Numbered from the stretch's first letter, positions 19,382 to 28,958 are shown. The stretch: DNA of 64,000 nt from Erwinia billingiae Eb661 (GCF_000196615.1 NC_014306.1:2666001-2730000); one strand, 5' to 3'. The notes: generated by a model not told the origin, from the sequence alone. Numbers and translations: made by a program.

Positions 19382-20008
19382 ATGAAAACTATAATGACCC
19401 TTCCGGCATTAGCTGTGCTAATGCTGACCGGCTGCTCTGTCGGTAAATATGAGTACAGCAGTGAAGCCATGAAACGTGTCGATATGAACTTTACCGGGAT
19501 CCCCACCATCCTGGGCATCGGCGCGCTTGGCACCAGCATCCCCATCACCCCTGAGTACAGTCTCACCGCGGCCCACGTGGCGAAGCTTTCTGTAGAAAAA
19601 GTAAAGGCCTACCATCCCTATTGCGACCTCGCGATTATTTATCATAAGAACGATCTTAAATCCTTACCCAAATTCCGTAATGGCGAAATTGGCGACCCGG
19701 TAAAGATGTACGGCTACAGCTTTATTAGCGCCATGCCGGTGGAATCGTCTGGGGTAAATCTGGCCCTGACTGGTATTCGTAATGAATGGAATAAACGCCC
19801 ATGCGTGGCGATGGTTTCGAATGCGGGCGTGGTAAAAGGGATGTCAGGCGGTGCCGTTTATAATCACGATGACACCATTGGCGGTGTGATCGTTGGCTTC
19901 ACCAAAGAGATAAAACGCCACAAGAATTCAGCAGTTCCTCTTAAGGATGTCTCGCTTTATATTCCGTATGAAGACTTTAAGGACTGGCTGACCAAGTCGA
20001 CGACTTAA
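19382..20008 (+). CDS. trypsin-like lipoprotein, unknown role
   Basis: A 208-residue predicted lipoprotein: MKTIMTLPALAVLMLTGC with lipobox LTGC, lipidated Cys18. A serine-protease triad can be read in the right order: His65 in LTAAHV, Asp82 in CDLAII, Ser155 in GMSGGAV. The surroundings fit the S1/trypsin-like fold (TAAHV; a GxSGG serine loop with Met instead of the usual Asn/Asp). The C-terminus (PYEDFKDWL) is also typical of such folds. It probably sits on the periplasmic side of a membrane. I chose ATG 19382; an in-frame GTG at 19373 is possible and neither has a strong ribosome site. It occupies the E. coli yciQ position and looks lineage-specific. The substrate is unknown and activity is unproven. 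Confidence 0.75.
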   Translation: MKTIMTLPALAVLMLTGCSVGKYEYSSEAMKRVDMNFTGIPTILGIGALGTSIPITPEYSLTAAHVAKLSVEKVKAYHPYCDLAIIYHKNDLKSLPKFRNGEIGDPVKMYGYSFISAMPVESSGVNLALTGIRNEWNKRPCVAMVSNAGVVKGMSGGAVYNHDDTIGGVIVGFTKEIKRHKNSAVPLKDVSLYIPYEDFKDWLTKSTT

Positions 20009-20064
20009 CGCAAATAAGATGGATTCACACATTTAACGGACGATTAAATGAAGCTTATTAAATC

Positions 20065-20100
20065 CGGGCCCACCGAAGAATAATTCCTTTGGTGAGCCCG
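20065..20100. terminator. hairpin between lipoprotein gene and yciO
   Basis: CGGGCCCACC / GGTGAGCCCG with one mismatch and a 16-base interior, between convergent stops. Weakly T-rich on either side. Confidence 0.6.
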
Positions 20101-20106
20101 CTAATA

Positions 20107-20727
20107 TTATAAGAACGGCTGGACGTCGCCGACACCCTCACGCACAACTTCTGGCGTATTTTCGGTAAGGTCGATCACCGTGGTGGGATGCTGCCCAAGA
20201 TAGCCGCCGTGAATAATCAAATCCACCAGCTTACCAATGCTGTCCTGAATGGCTTCCGGATCCGACTCGGTAAAGTCATTACCGGGTAACATCAACGACG
20301 TCGACATCATCGGCTCATTCAGTGCTTCCAGCAGCGCCAGCGCAATCGGATTCGACGGTACACGCAGTCCAATCGTCTTACGCTTGTCGTTCATTAAACG
20401 GCGTGGCACCTCTTTGGTCGCCTTCAGAATGAAGGTGTAGTTGCCTGGCGTATTGTTTTTGATCAGCCTGAAAGCGGTGTTGTCCACATGCGCATAGGTC
20501 GATAACTCAGACAGGTCGCGGCAAACCAGCGTGAAGTTGTGGTTACCATCCAGCTTCCTGATCTTACAAATCCGTTCCATCGCACTTTTATCTTCCAGCT
20601 TACATCCCAGCGCATACCCCGAATCCGTCGGGTAGACAATCACGCTGCCTTTATTCAGTAACTCAACGGCCTGCTTAATCAGTCTTGGCTGCGGGTTTTC
20701 CGGATGAATATAGAAAAATTGACTCAT
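20107..20727 (-). CDS. yciO: YciO, Sua5/YrdC-like protein
   Basis: A 206-residue member of the Sua5/YciO/YrdC family, which binds dsRNA or nucleotide. YrdC makes threonylcarbamoyl-AMP for tRNA t6A; YciO is a paralogue whose own role is less clear. Visible motifs are NKGSVIVYPTDSGYALGCKL, KIRKLDGNHNFTLVCRDL, RRLMNDKRKTIGLRVPSNPI and MSTSLMLPGN. It stands downstream of trpH on the same strand with 33 bp between, as in E. coli. Confidence 0.93.
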   Translation of the reverse strand: MSQFFYIHPENPQPRLIKQAVELLNKGSVIVYPTDSGYALGCKLEDKSAMERICKIRKLDGNHNFTLVCRDLSELSTYAHVDNTAFRLIKNNTPGNYTFILKATKEVPRRLMNDKRKTIGLRVPSNPIALALLEALNEPMMSTSLMLPGNDFTESDPEAIQDSIGKLVDLIIHGGYLGQHPTTVIDLTENTPEVVREGVGDVQPFL

Positions 20728-20760
20728 AACTAACCTCTTATCTGACGCACCGCAGAGAGA

Positions 20761-21636
20761 TCACTCGGGTGCGATTTCCGGGAAGCGAAGCCAGACTGCT
20801 TCGACGCCACCCGGAAGCCATAATTTTTTTCCCAACTCGATCCACGGGCAAGGCTGATGGAAATCAGAGCCTTGCGAGGCCGCGAGTTGATAATCCTGTG
20901 CATAACGTGCCAGCTGCGTGCGCTCGTTCGGCGCCTGCTGACACTGAGCCACTTCCATCGCATCGCCGCCCTCTTCACTGAAGTGAGCGATCAGTCGCTT
21001 CAGCCACTTGGCAGAAAGCCCGTATCGACCTGGATGGGCCAGTACGGTGCGCCCGCCAGAATGATGAATGGCATCAATGGCTTGTTTAATTGTACACCAC
21101 TGTGGCGGAGCGTAACCGGTTTTGCCGCGGGCCAGGTAGTTTTTGAAAACCTGCGCCATATTATCGGCCTTGCCCTGCGCAATCAGGAAGCGGGCAAAGT
21201 GTCCACGGGTGATGGCGCCACCTTCTGCCAGCGCCAGCGCGCCGGCCAGCGCATCGGGGATATGTGCTTTCTCTAAACGCTCAGCAATCAGTTCGGCTCT
21301 CGCCATGCGGCGTTCGGTTTGCTGCTGTAGAAATTCGGTCAGGATCGGGCTGGCGCAATCGACGCCCAGGCCGACAATATGAATCTCGTGGTTTTCCCAC
21401 AGCGTCGAGACTTCCACCCCGGCCATTAACTTCAGTGGCAGCTGATGCTTAGCAATCGCCTCACGCGCGGGCTGCACACCGTCAATGGTGTCGTGGTCGG
21501 TAATTGCCAGCACGCCAACGCGATGCTCTACCGCCCGCAATACCAGCTCTTCAGGCGTAAGCAGCCCATCGGAAGCACGGGTGTGGCTGTGTAGATCATA
21601 AATTGGGTAGGGATTCAGCGGGGTTGGATCGGTCAA
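20761..21636 (-). CDS. rnm: PHP-domain 5'-3' exoribonuclease (RNase AM / TrpH)
   Basis: PHP-family metallophosphoesterase, called trpH or yciV in older work and RNase AM in E. coli, where it matures the 5' ends of rRNAs and degrades short RNA. Metal ligands appear in YDLHSHTRASDG, AITDHDTIDGV and GSDFHQP. I favour the TTG at 21636: GGAG lies 5 bases ahead and the product begins MTDPT..IYDLHSHT, like E. coli MSDTN..IYDLHSHT, with 291 residues against 293. The ATG at 21672 gives a 303-residue form with a weaker ribosome site. It diverges from the trp promoter, which begins about 70 bp away. Confidence 0.9.
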   Translation of the reverse strand: MTDPTPLNPYPIYDLHSHTRASDGLLTPEELVLRAVEHRVGVLAITDHDTIDGVQPAREAIAKHQLPLKLMAGVEVSTLWENHEIHIVGLGVDCASPILTEFLQQQTERRMARAELIAERLEKAHIPDALAGALALAEGGAITRGHFARFLIAQGKADNMAQVFKNYLARGKTGYAPPQWCTIKQAIDAIHHSGGRTVLAHPGRYGLSAKWLKRLIAHFSEEGGDAMEVAQCQQAPNERTQLARYAQDYQLAASQGSDFHQPCPWIELGKKLWLPGGVEAVWLRFPEIAPE

Positions 21637-21707
21637 AACGGCTCCGGCGTTGGCGGATAAATGTCGCAGCATGATACCCAGAATTATCTGCGCGGGGAAA
21701 AAGAGTA

Positions 21708-21746
21708 TTGACTTTTTTACCGCGAACCAGTTAACTAGTACGCAAG
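21708..21746 (+). promoter_or_regulatory. trp promoter and TrpR operator
   Basis: -35 TTGACT (21708-21713), 17-bp spacer, -10 TTAACT (21731-21736). The -10 lies inside the operator palindrome (GAACCAGTTAACTAGTACG, 21724-21742). It differs from E. coli trpO at a single visible base of this core, so repression by TrpR with tryptophan is expected. Confidence 0.93.
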
Positions 21747-21770
21747 TTCACATGAAAGGGTATCGCAATC

Positions 21771-21821
21771 ATGACTATGACACAGACGATGATGACTGGT
21801 TGGTGGCGCACTTCTCCCTGA
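21771..21821 (+). CDS. trpL: trp operon leader peptide TrpL
   Basis: A 16-codon peptide, MTMTQTMMTGWWRTSP. Two adjacent Trp codons followed by Arg-Thr-Ser mirror the E. coli leader end GWWRTS. An AAAGGG ribosome site lies 10 bases before ATG 21771; ATG 21777 is a second possibility. Ribosome stalling at the Trp codons when charged tRNA-Trp is scarce would favour the antiterminator and allow trpE transcription. Confidence 0.92.
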   Translation: MTMTQTMMTGWWRTSP

Positions 21822-21867
21822 ATGGGCGAAGGAGTCATGCACGCAACCAGACGTTGTGCAGATACCC

Positions 21868-21895
21868 AGGCCCGCCAAAAGCGGGCCTTTTTTTT
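21868..21895 (+). terminator. trp attenuator
   Basis: AGGCCCGC / GCGGGCCT stem with a CAAAA loop and eight T's, 47 bp after trpL and 25 bp before trpE. It is the 3:4 terminator of the trp attenuation system. Confidence 0.93.
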
Positions 21896-21919
21896 AGTAA
21901 AATGTAGAGAACAGACCTC

Positions 21920-23483
21920 ATGCAAAATGCCAAACCTACAGTGAAGTTGATTACCGGCAACGCACCTTATCGCGAGGATCCGGCCGCCGTGTTTCATCAG
22001 TTGTGTGGTGCGCGCCCGGCTACGCTGCTGCTTGAGTCTGCTGACATCGACAGCAAAAAAAATCTGCAAAGCCTGCTGATCGTCGACAGCGCGCTGCGCA
22101 TCAAGGCGCTGGGAAACAGCGTGACCGTTCAGGCGCTTTCAGAGAATGGCCGCGCCATCCTGCCTTTGCTTGATGCCGCACTGCCGGATTCGGTCATCAG
22201 CACCGTCCGCCCCGATGGGCGCGAACTGACCTTCCCGGCCAATACTGAAGTGCAGGATGAAGATTCCCGCCTGAAAGCCACCTCGGTGTTCGATGCGCTG
22301 CGTCTGATCCCGCAGCTGGTTAACAGCCCGGCTGAAGAGCGCAAAGCCGTGCTGTTAGGCGGTCTGTTCGCCTATGACCTGGTCGCCAGTTTTGAAGACC
22401 TGCCGGCGCTGGAGAACCAGCAACGCTGCCCGGATTACTGCTTTTATCTGGCCGAAACCCTGCTGGTGATTGACCATCAAAACCAGACGGCGCGCCTGCA
22501 GGCTTCTCTGTTTACGCCTGCCCCAACCGAGTTCTTACGTCTGCAAAGCCGTATCGAACAGTTACACGCTCAGATGTTGCAACCCGCTCACCCGCTGCCG
22601 GTTCAGCAGGTTGAAGAGATGGCGCTGAGCGTCAACCAGAGTGATGAAGAGTATTGCGCAGTGGTTCGCCAGATGCAGGACGCTATCCGCATCGGTGAAA
22701 TTTTCCAGGGTGGTGCCTTCCCGCCGCTTCTCGCTGCCTTGCCCTTCTCCGCTGGCCGCTTATGACACGCTGAAAAACAGCAACCCAAGTCCTTATATGT
22801 TCTTTATGCAGGATCAGGACTTCAGTCTGTTCGGCGCGTCACCAGAAAGCTCGCTGAAATATGATGCCATCAGCCGTCAGATTGAAATCTATCCTATTGC
22901 CGGTACGCGCCCACGCGGTCGCCATGCGGATGGTTCCCTGAACCGCGATCTGGACAGCCGCATCGAGCTGGAAATGCGGACTGACCATAAAGAGCTGGCT
23001 GAGCATCTGATGCTGGTTGACCTGGCGCGTAACGACCTGGCCCGGATTTGTGAACCCGGCAGCCGCTACGTTGCCGACCTGACCAAAGTCGACCGCTACT
23101 CGTTTGTGATGCATCTGGTGTCACGCGTGGTGGGAACCCTGCGTGAAGATCTGGATGTGCTGCACGCTTACAGCGCCTGCATGAATATGGGCACGCTGAG
23201 CGGCGCGCCGAAAGTGCGTGCGATGCAGCTGATTGCCGGCGCGGAAGGCACCCGTCGCGGTAGCTACGGTGGCGCGGTGGGCTACTTCACCGCCAGCGGC
23301 GATCTGGATACCTGTATTGTTATCCGTTCAGCCTATGTGGAAGACGGCGTGGCAACGGTTCAAGCCGGCGCCGGCGTGGTTCTGGACTCTGTGCCTCAGG
23401 CTGAAGCCGATGAGAGCCGCAATAAAGCTCGCGCAGTGTTGCGCGCTATCGCAACCGCACATCACTGCAAGGAGATTTTCTGA
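21920..23483 (+). pseudogene. trpE: anthranilate synthase component I, frameshifted
   Basis: TrpE joins chorismate and ammonia to form anthranilate, the first committed step to tryptophan. The sequence encodes a full-length TrpE (520 residues once corrected, the same as E. coli) but in two frames. 21920-22765 reads MQNAKPTVKL...IRIGEIFQ and then runs out of frame to a stop. The correct continuation [16 protein letters not shown] appears in the next frame and runs to the stop at 23483. One extra G in the GGG at 22708-22710 explains everything. The feedback-site region LLLESADI and the catalytic half ([34 protein letters not shown]) are intact. The stop overlaps trpG by one base. Either a real null mutation or a sequencing error. 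Confidence 0.93.
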
Positions 23484-24061
23484 TGGCCGATATTCTGCTG
23501 CTCGACAATATTGACTCGTTTACTTACAACCTCGTCGACCAGTTACGCGCCTTTGGCCATAACGTGGTGATTTATCGGAACAACGTGCCTGCAGATACGC
23601 TGATTGAACGCCTGCAGAGCATGGAAAATCCGGTGCTGATGTTGTCACCGGGCCCTGGCGCGCCGTCTGAAGCGGGCTGCATGCCAGAAATGCTGACCCG
23701 CCTGCGCGGCCGCCTGCCGATTATCGGCATTTGTTTGGGTCATCAGGCGATTGTGGAGGCTTACGGCGGCCATGTGGGCCAGGCAGGCGAAATCCTGCAC
23801 GGTAAGGCGTCGGCGATTGCGCATGACGATTGCGGCATGTTTGCCGGGTTGACCAACCCACTGCCCGTCGCCCGCTATCACTCGCTGGTCGGCAGTAACG
23901 TGCCAGAAGAGCTGACGGTTAACGCCACCTTTAACGGCATGGTGATGGCTGTTCGTCACGATAAGGACCGGGTTTGTGGCTTTCAGTTCCATCCGGAATC
24001 CATTCTCACCACGCAAGGCGCAATTTTGCTGGAACAAACACTCGCCTGGGCGCTGGCGTAA
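23483..24061 (+). CDS. trpG: anthranilate synthase glutamine amidotransferase component II
   Basis: Supplies ammonia from glutamine to TrpE. The 192-residue class-I glutamine amidotransferase has the nucleophile Cys84 in GICLGHQ, the oxyanion loop [11 protein letters not shown], and the His-Glu pair in QFHPES. It is a separate gene, not fused to trpD as in E. coli. Its ATG overlaps the trpE stop (TGATG), so translation is coupled to the downstream frame of trpE; ribosomes that stop early at the trpE frameshift may reduce TrpG as well. Confidence 0.95.
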   Translation: MADILLLDNIDSFTYNLVDQLRAFGHNVVIYRNNVPADTLIERLQSMENPVLMLSPGPGAPSEAGCMPEMLTRLRGRLPIIGICLGHQAIVEAYGGHVGQAGEILHGKASAIAHDDCGMFAGLTNPLPVARYHSLVGSNVPEELTVNATFNGMVMAVRHDKDRVCGFQFHPESILTTQGAILLEQTLAWALA

Positions 24062-24076
24062 AACAAGGAGACACTG

Positions 24077-25075
24077 ATGAACGCTATTCTTGAAAAACTT
24101 TACCAGGCCAACACCCTGACGCAGGCGGAAAGCCACCAGCTGTTTTCAGCGATTATTACCGGACAGCTGGAACCCACTCAGTTGGCCGCCGCGCTGATTG
24201 CGATGAAAGTCCGCGGCGAACGTCCGGAAGAAATTGCCGGTGCCGCAACCGCACTGCTGGAAGATGCGAAACCCTTCCCGCGCCCGGAGTATGCCTTTGC
24301 CGATATCGTCGGTACCGGTGGTGACGGCAGCAACAGCATTAATATTTCGACCGCCAGCGCCTTTGTGGCCGCGGCCTGCGGCCTGAAAGTCGCCAAGCAC
24401 GGTAACCGCAGCGTCTCCAGCAAATCCGGTTCCTCTGATTTGCTGGCCGCTTTCGGCATCAGTCTGGATCTGCCGGCTGAGCAGGCTCGTCAGGCGCTGG
24501 ATGATCTGAATGTCTGCTTCCTGTTTGCGCCGCAGTATCACACCGGCTTCCGCCATGCGATGCCGGTTCGCCAGCAGTTAAAGACCCGCACAATATTCAA
24601 CGTGCTTGGTCCGCTGATTAACCCGGCGCGTCCGCCGCTGGCGGTGATTGGCGTTTACAGCCCTGAGCTGGTGCTGCCGATTGCGCAGACATTGAAAGTG
24701 TTAGGCTATCAGCGTGCTGCGGTGGTTCACGGCGGCGGCATGGATGAAGTGGCGTTGCACAGCGCAACCCACGTTGCAGAACTGCGCGAAGGCGAAATTA
24801 CCAGCTACCAGCTGACGCCAGAAGACTTTGGTCTGAACAGCTATCCGCAGGAGGCGCTGGCAGGCGGAACGCCGGAAGAAAACCGTGACATTCTGACCCG
24901 ATTACTCCAGGGTAAAGGCGAGCGCGCGCACGAAGAAGCGGTTGCCGCTAACGTCGCTCTGCTATTGAAAATTTTTGGTCATGAAGATTTACGTGAGAAT
25001 GCTCAGCACGCGCTGCGCACCATACGGAGTGGTCAGGCTTACGAGCGCGTTGTCGCTCTGGCAGCAAGAGGATAA
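24077..25075 (+). CDS. trpD: anthranilate phosphoribosyltransferase
   Basis: Transfers phosphoribose from PRPP to anthranilate. The 332 residues contain the glycine-rich PRPP loop [14 protein letters not shown] (about 79-92), the anthranilate-site region [21 protein letters not shown], and [10 protein letters not shown]. An AAGGAG ribosome site lies 7 bases ahead of the start, 15 bp after trpG. In E. coli this domain is the C-terminal half of the fused TrpGD. Confidence 0.96.
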   Translation: MNAILEKLYQANTLTQAESHQLFSAIITGQLEPTQLAAALIAMKVRGERPEEIAGAATALLEDAKPFPRPEYAFADIVGTGGDGSNSINISTASAFVAAACGLKVAKHGNRSVSSKSGSSDLLAAFGISLDLPAEQARQALDDLNVCFLFAPQYHTGFRHAMPVRQQLKTRTIFNVLGPLINPARPPLAVIGVYSPELVLPIAQTLKVLGYQRAAVVHGGGMDEVALHSATHVAELREGEITSYQLTPEDFGLNSYPQEALAGGTPEENRDILTRLLQGKGERAHEEAVAANVALLLKIFGHEDLRENAQHALRTIRSGQAYERVVALAARG

Positions 25076-25077
25076 TC

Positions 25078-26439
25078 ATGCAGGAAACCGTACTGAATAA
25101 AATTGTGCAGGACAAAGCGGTCTGGTTGAGCGAACGCCAGCAACAGCAGCCGCTGTCCTCCTTTCAAAATGACGTCAAACCGTCCACCCGCAGCTTTTAC
25201 CATGCGCTGCAGGGCGCCAGGACCGTTTTCATTCTTGAATGCAAAAAAGCCTCGCCGTCCAAAGGGCTGATCCGCGAAGACTTTGATCCTGCGACCATCG
25301 CCGGGATCTACAAGCACTACGCGTCTGCGGTTTCAGTACTGACCGACGAGAAATATTTCCAGGGAAGTTTTGATTTCCTGCCAATCGTCAGTGCCGCGAT
25401 CACCCAACCGGTACTGTGCAAAGACTTTATGATCGATCCGTATCAGGTGTACCTGGCACGTTTCTATCAGGCAGATGCCATCTTACTGATGCTTTCAGTA
25501 TTGAATGATGACCAGTACCGCCAGCTAGCGGCCGTGGCCCACAGCCTGAATATGGGCGTGCTGACGGAAGTGATCAGTGATGAAGAGCTTGAACGCGCTA
25601 CCGCATTAGGCGCGAAAGTCATCGGCATCAACAACCGCGATTTGCGCGACCTGTCGATCGATCTGGACCGCACGCGTCGCCTCGCGCCTAAAGTGGCGCA
25701 TGGCGTTACGGTGATCAGTGAATCCGGTATTAACCGTTATTCTCAGGTGCGCGACCTTAGCCACTTTGCTAACGGCTTCCTGATTGGCTCTGCCCTGATG
25801 TCCGAAGACGACCTCTCTGCTGCGATTCGCAGGGTGATGCTCGGTGACAACAAGGTCTGTGGGTTGACGCGTGAAGAAGATGCCCGCAGCGCGCATGAAG
25901 CCGGAGCCATTTACGGTGGGCTGATCTTCGCCGAAGGTTCTCCTCGTCAGGTTGATGTTGAGCAGGCCCGTCTGGTCATGGCTGGCGCACCGCTGAAGTA
26001 CGTTGGCGTGTTCCGTAATAACACCGTCAGTGACATTGTCACTTATGCTAATGCGCTTAACCTGCAGGCGGTGCAACTGCACGGCGATGAAGACCAGACG
26101 TTTGTTGCCGCCTTGCGCGCCGAACTGCCTGAAACGGTGAAGATCTGGAAAGCCTTCAGCATCAAAGAATCGCTCCCTGCCCGTGACTGGCCACACATCG
26201 ATCGTTACGTGTTGGATAACGGTAACGGCGGCAGCGGCAAACGCTTTGACTGGTCCCTGCTGCAGGGCGAATCGCTGAACAATGTGCTGCTTGCCGGTGG
26301 TCTGGGTGCAGACAACTGTGTTGAAGCCGCCCAGCTCGGCTGTGCCGGTCTTGATTTCAATTCCGGGGTGGAAAGTGCCCCTGGAATTAAAGATGCCTCG
26401 AAGATTGCCTCGGTGTTCCATACCCTGAAGGCGTACTGA
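25078..26439 (+). CDS. trpCF: bifunctional indole-3-glycerol-phosphate synthase / phosphoribosylanthranilate isomerase
   Basis: Two TIM barrels in one chain of 453 residues carry out the PRA isomerase and InGP synthase steps. The N-terminal synthase domain (to about 255) shows [43 protein letters not shown] and GINNRDL. The C-terminal isomerase domain shows [11 protein letters not shown] with its catalytic Cys, [10 protein letters not shown] and LDFNSGVES. The fusion is standard in enterics. It begins 2 bp after trpD, implying translational coupling. Confidence 0.96.
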   Translation: MQETVLNKIVQDKAVWLSERQQQQPLSSFQNDVKPSTRSFYHALQGARTVFILECKKASPSKGLIREDFDPATIAGIYKHYASAVSVLTDEKYFQGSFDFLPIVSAAITQPVLCKDFMIDPYQVYLARFYQADAILLMLSVLNDDQYRQLAAVAHSLNMGVLTEVISDEELERATALGAKVIGINNRDLRDLSIDLDRTRRLAPKVAHGVTVISESGINRYSQVRDLSHFANGFLIGSALMSEDDLSAAIRRVMLGDNKVCGLTREEDARSAHEAGAIYGGLIFAEGSPRQVDVEQARLVMAGAPLKYVGVFRNNTVSDIVTYANALNLQAVQLHGDEDQTFVAALRAELPETVKIWKAFSIKESLPARDWPHIDRYVLDNGNGGSGKRFDWSLLQGESLNNVLLAGGLGADNCVEAAQLGCAGLDFNSGVESAPGIKDASKIASVFHTLKAY

Positions 26440-26489
26440 CCGTTGGGGCGGCGACAAACTGCGGCCCCTGTAACGATAAGAGAAGCGAA

Positions 26490-27680
26490 ATGACCTTATT
26501 AAATCCCTATTTTGGTGAGTTTGGCGGCATGTATGTGCCGCAAATCCTGATGCCAGCCCTGAATCAGCTGGAAGAAGCCTTTGTCAGCGCCCAGCGCGAC
26601 CCGGAATTTCAGGCTGAATTTACCGACCTGCTGAAAAACTATGCCGGTCGCCCTACCGCGCTGACGCTGTGTAAGAACCTTACCGCGGGCACCAAAACCC
26701 GTTTATACCTGAAACGTGAAGATTTGCTGCACGGTGGCGCGCACAAGACCAACCAGGTTTTGGGACAGGCGTTGCTGGCCAAGCGCATGGGCAAAACCGA
26801 AATCATCGCGGAGACCGGCGCCGGACAGCACGGCGTTGCTTCCGCCTTAGCCAGTGCGTTACTTGGTCTGAAATGCCGCATTTATATGGGCGCCAAGGAC
26901 ATCGAACGTCAGTCGCCTAACGTCTTCAGAATGCGTCTGATGGGTGCAGAAGTGATCCCGGTACACAGCGGTTCGTCAACGCTGAAAGATGCCTGTAATG
27001 AGGCGCTGCGCGACTGGTCCGGCAGCTATGATACCGCACACTATATGCTTGGCACCGCTGCAGGCCCGCACCCGTTCCCCACTATCGTTCGCGAATTCCA
27101 GCGCATGATTGGTGAAGAGACTAAAGCGCAGATCCTCGATCGCGAAGGTCGCCTGCCGGATGCGGTGATCGCCTGTGTCGGTGGCGGCTCGAACGCTATC
27201 GGAATGTTTGCTGATTTCATCGATGACGCGTCGGTCGGCTTGATTGGTGTCGAGCCAGCCGGTCACGGTATTGAGTCTGGTGAGCACGGCGCGCCGTTAA
27301 AACATGGCCGCGTGGGCATCTACTTTGGCATGAAGTCGCCAATGATGCAGACCGAGGATGGACAGATTGAAGAGTCCTACTCCATTTCTGCAGGCCTCGA
27401 CTTCCCTTCAGTCGGCCCGCAGCACGCCTATCTGAACAGCATTGGTCGTGCGGAATATGTTTCGATTACCGATGATGAAGCGATGGATGCCTTTAAAATC
27501 CTCTGTCGCAGCGAAGGTATCATCCCGGCGCTGGAATCTTCCCACGCCCTTGCCCACGCCTTGAAAATGATGCGTGACGCGCCAGAGAAAGAACAGCTTC
27601 TGGTGGTAAATCTTTCCGGACGCGGCGATAAAGATATCTTCACCGTTCATGACATTCTGACCGCTAAGGGAGAAATTTAA
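26490..27680 (+). CDS. trpB: tryptophan synthase beta chain
   Basis: PLP enzyme that condenses indole with serine to tryptophan in the alpha2beta2 complex. In the 396-residue chain, Lys86 in HGGAHKTN holds PLP, the substrate loop is [10 protein letters not shown], and the phosphate-binding [10 protein letters not shown] follows. The gap of 50 bp after trpCF is the longest between structural genes of the operon. Its stop overlaps the trpA start by one base, as usual for this obligate pair. Confidence 0.97.
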   Translation: MTLLNPYFGEFGGMYVPQILMPALNQLEEAFVSAQRDPEFQAEFTDLLKNYAGRPTALTLCKNLTAGTKTRLYLKREDLLHGGAHKTNQVLGQALLAKRMGKTEIIAETGAGQHGVASALASALLGLKCRIYMGAKDIERQSPNVFRMRLMGAEVIPVHSGSSTLKDACNEALRDWSGSYDTAHYMLGTAAGPHPFPTIVREFQRMIGEETKAQILDREGRLPDAVIACVGGGSNAIGMFADFIDDASVGLIGVEPAGHGIESGEHGAPLKHGRVGIYFGMKSPMMQTEDGQIEESYSISAGLDFPSVGPQHAYLNSIGRAEYVSITDDEAMDAFKILCRSEGIIPALESSHALAHALKMMRDAPEKEQLLVVNLSGRGDKDIFTVHDILTAKGEI

Positions 27681-28486
27681 TGGAGCGTTACGACCTGCTT
27701 TTTAAACGCCTTGCTGAGAAGAAAGAAGGTGCGTTTGTCCCTTTCGTGACGCTGGGCGATCCCACGCCGGAACTCTCCCTGCAGATCATTGATGCGCTGG
27801 TAGAAGGCGGCGCAGATGCGCTGGAGTTAGGCATCCCATTCTCGGATCCGCTGGCGGATGGACCCACGATTCAAGGTGCAGCCCTGCGTGCCTTCGCGGC
27901 CGGCGTGACACCGTCACAATGCTTTGAAATGCTGAAAACCATTCGCCAGAAATATCCGGAGATCCCGATTGGTCTGTTGATGTACGCCAACCTGGTGTTC
28001 TCCAACGGCATCGATAACTTCTATGCGCGTTGCGAAGAAGTGGGTGTGGATTCGGTGCTGGTCGCCGACGTGCCGATTGAAGAGTCTGCTCCGTTCCGTC
28101 AGTCAGCCATGCGTCACAACGTAGCACCGATCTTTATCTGTCCGCCTAACGCCAGTGATGACCTGCTGCGTGAGATTGCTTCTCATGGCCGTGGCTACAC
28201 CTACCTGCTGTCCCGTGCGGGCGTAACCGGCACGGAAAGCCGTGGCGTCAGCCATTCGCTGCAGCATCTGGTGGATAAACTGCACGAGTATCATGCCGCT
28301 CCTCCCATTCAGGGCTTTGGTATCTCTGAGCCAGGCCAGGTCACAGAGGCGCTGCAGGCCGGTGCCGCCGGTGCTATCTCGGGTTCTGCCGTGGTGAAGA
28401 TCATCGAGAAAAACCATGCCAACCCACCGGTGATGCTGGCTGAACTGAAGGCTTTCGTCAGCTCGCTGAAAGCGGCCACGCGTTAA
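27680..28486 (+). CDS. trpA: tryptophan synthase alpha chain
   Basis: Cleaves indole-3-glycerol phosphate to indole, which is channelled to TrpB. The 268-residue TIM barrel has catalytic Glu49 and Asp60 in [14 protein letters not shown], the flexible loop [10 protein letters not shown], and [10 protein letters not shown] at the phosphate site. It is the last gene of the operon and is followed directly by a strong terminator. Confidence 0.97.
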   Translation: MERYDLLFKRLAEKKEGAFVPFVTLGDPTPELSLQIIDALVEGGADALELGIPFSDPLADGPTIQGAALRAFAAGVTPSQCFEMLKTIRQKYPEIPIGLLMYANLVFSNGIDNFYARCEEVGVDSVLVADVPIEESAPFRQSAMRHNVAPIFICPPNASDDLLREIASHGRGYTYLLSRAGVTGTESRGVSHSLQHLVDKLHEYHAAPPIQGFGISEPGQVTEALQAGAAGAISGSAVVKIIEKNHANPPVMLAELKAFVSSLKAATR

Positions 28487-28495
28487 TTTGCCTTA

Positions 28496-28530
28496 AATGC
28501 CTTATCCGTCCGGGTAAGGCATTATTTTTT
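28496..28530 (+). terminator. trp operon terminator
   Basis: AATGCCTTATCC / GGGTAAGGCATT stem (one T-G pair) and a T6 run, 10 bp after the trpA stop. Confidence 0.92.
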
Positions 28531-28643
28531 CACTCTTTATTACATCCTGCGCTGGAAATATTCCGGACTCTGGCTAAGCTTCTGAGACAGAGAGATTCTG
28601 TACACACGGCTTAAGCCAAATAGTGAATGACAGGGAGATTACA

Positions 28644-28958
28644 ATGAAGTTGTTTAAAGTCCTGACGGGTATGGTTATTGCGGCTGTTGTCGCTATCACA
28701 GTCAGCGCCTGTGCGCCTACGCCAACGAAAGAAGGCACCGGCGGTTACCTCGATGACACCGTGATTACCACTAAAGTGAAATCCGAACTGCTTAATGCTA
28801 AAGACCTGAAATCTACTGAGATCAACGTAGAAACCTTTAAGGGTCGCGTACAGCTGAGCGGCTTCGTTTCCAGCTCAGCAGCAGCTAACCGTGCGGTGCA
28901 GGTGACCCGTACTGTTAAAGGCGTTACCGCTGTAACCAACAATATGCAGATTAAGTAA
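28644..28958 (+). CDS. BON-domain lipoprotein
   Basis: A 104-residue predicted lipoprotein: a signal peptide (MKLFKVLTGMVIAAVVAITV) ends in the lipobox SAC. A single BON domain follows (LDDTVITTKVKSELL ... VNVETFKGRVQLSGFV ... VKGVTAVTNNMQIK), the phospholipid-binding fold of OsmY and DolP. It is likely periplasmic and membrane-attached. ATG 28644 has a GGGAG ribosome site 7 bases ahead; an in-frame GTG at 28623 is less likely. It stands alone between the trp and ompW terminators. I give no gene symbol because several enteric paralogues look alike. Confidence 0.85.
   Translation: MKLFKVLTGMVIAAVVAITVSACAPTPTKEGTGGYLDDTVITTKVKSELLNAKDLKSTEINVETFKGRVQLSGFVSSSAAANRAVQVTRTVKGVTAVTNNMQIK

Noticed and set aside
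21752..21907. 51-codon frame across the trp leader as a separate gene
   Set aside because: No ribosome site; overlaps the conserved trpL peptide, operator-promoter region and attenuator. Kept only as an observation about the leader.
22641..23483. Second half of trpE as an independent gene
   Set aside because: It starts in the middle of the TrpE catalytic domain and joins the upstream frame exactly after removing one G.
25606..26457. 283-codon minus-strand frame across trpCF
   Set aside because: Antisense of the fused trpCF; long only because GC-rich coding DNA has few antisense stops.
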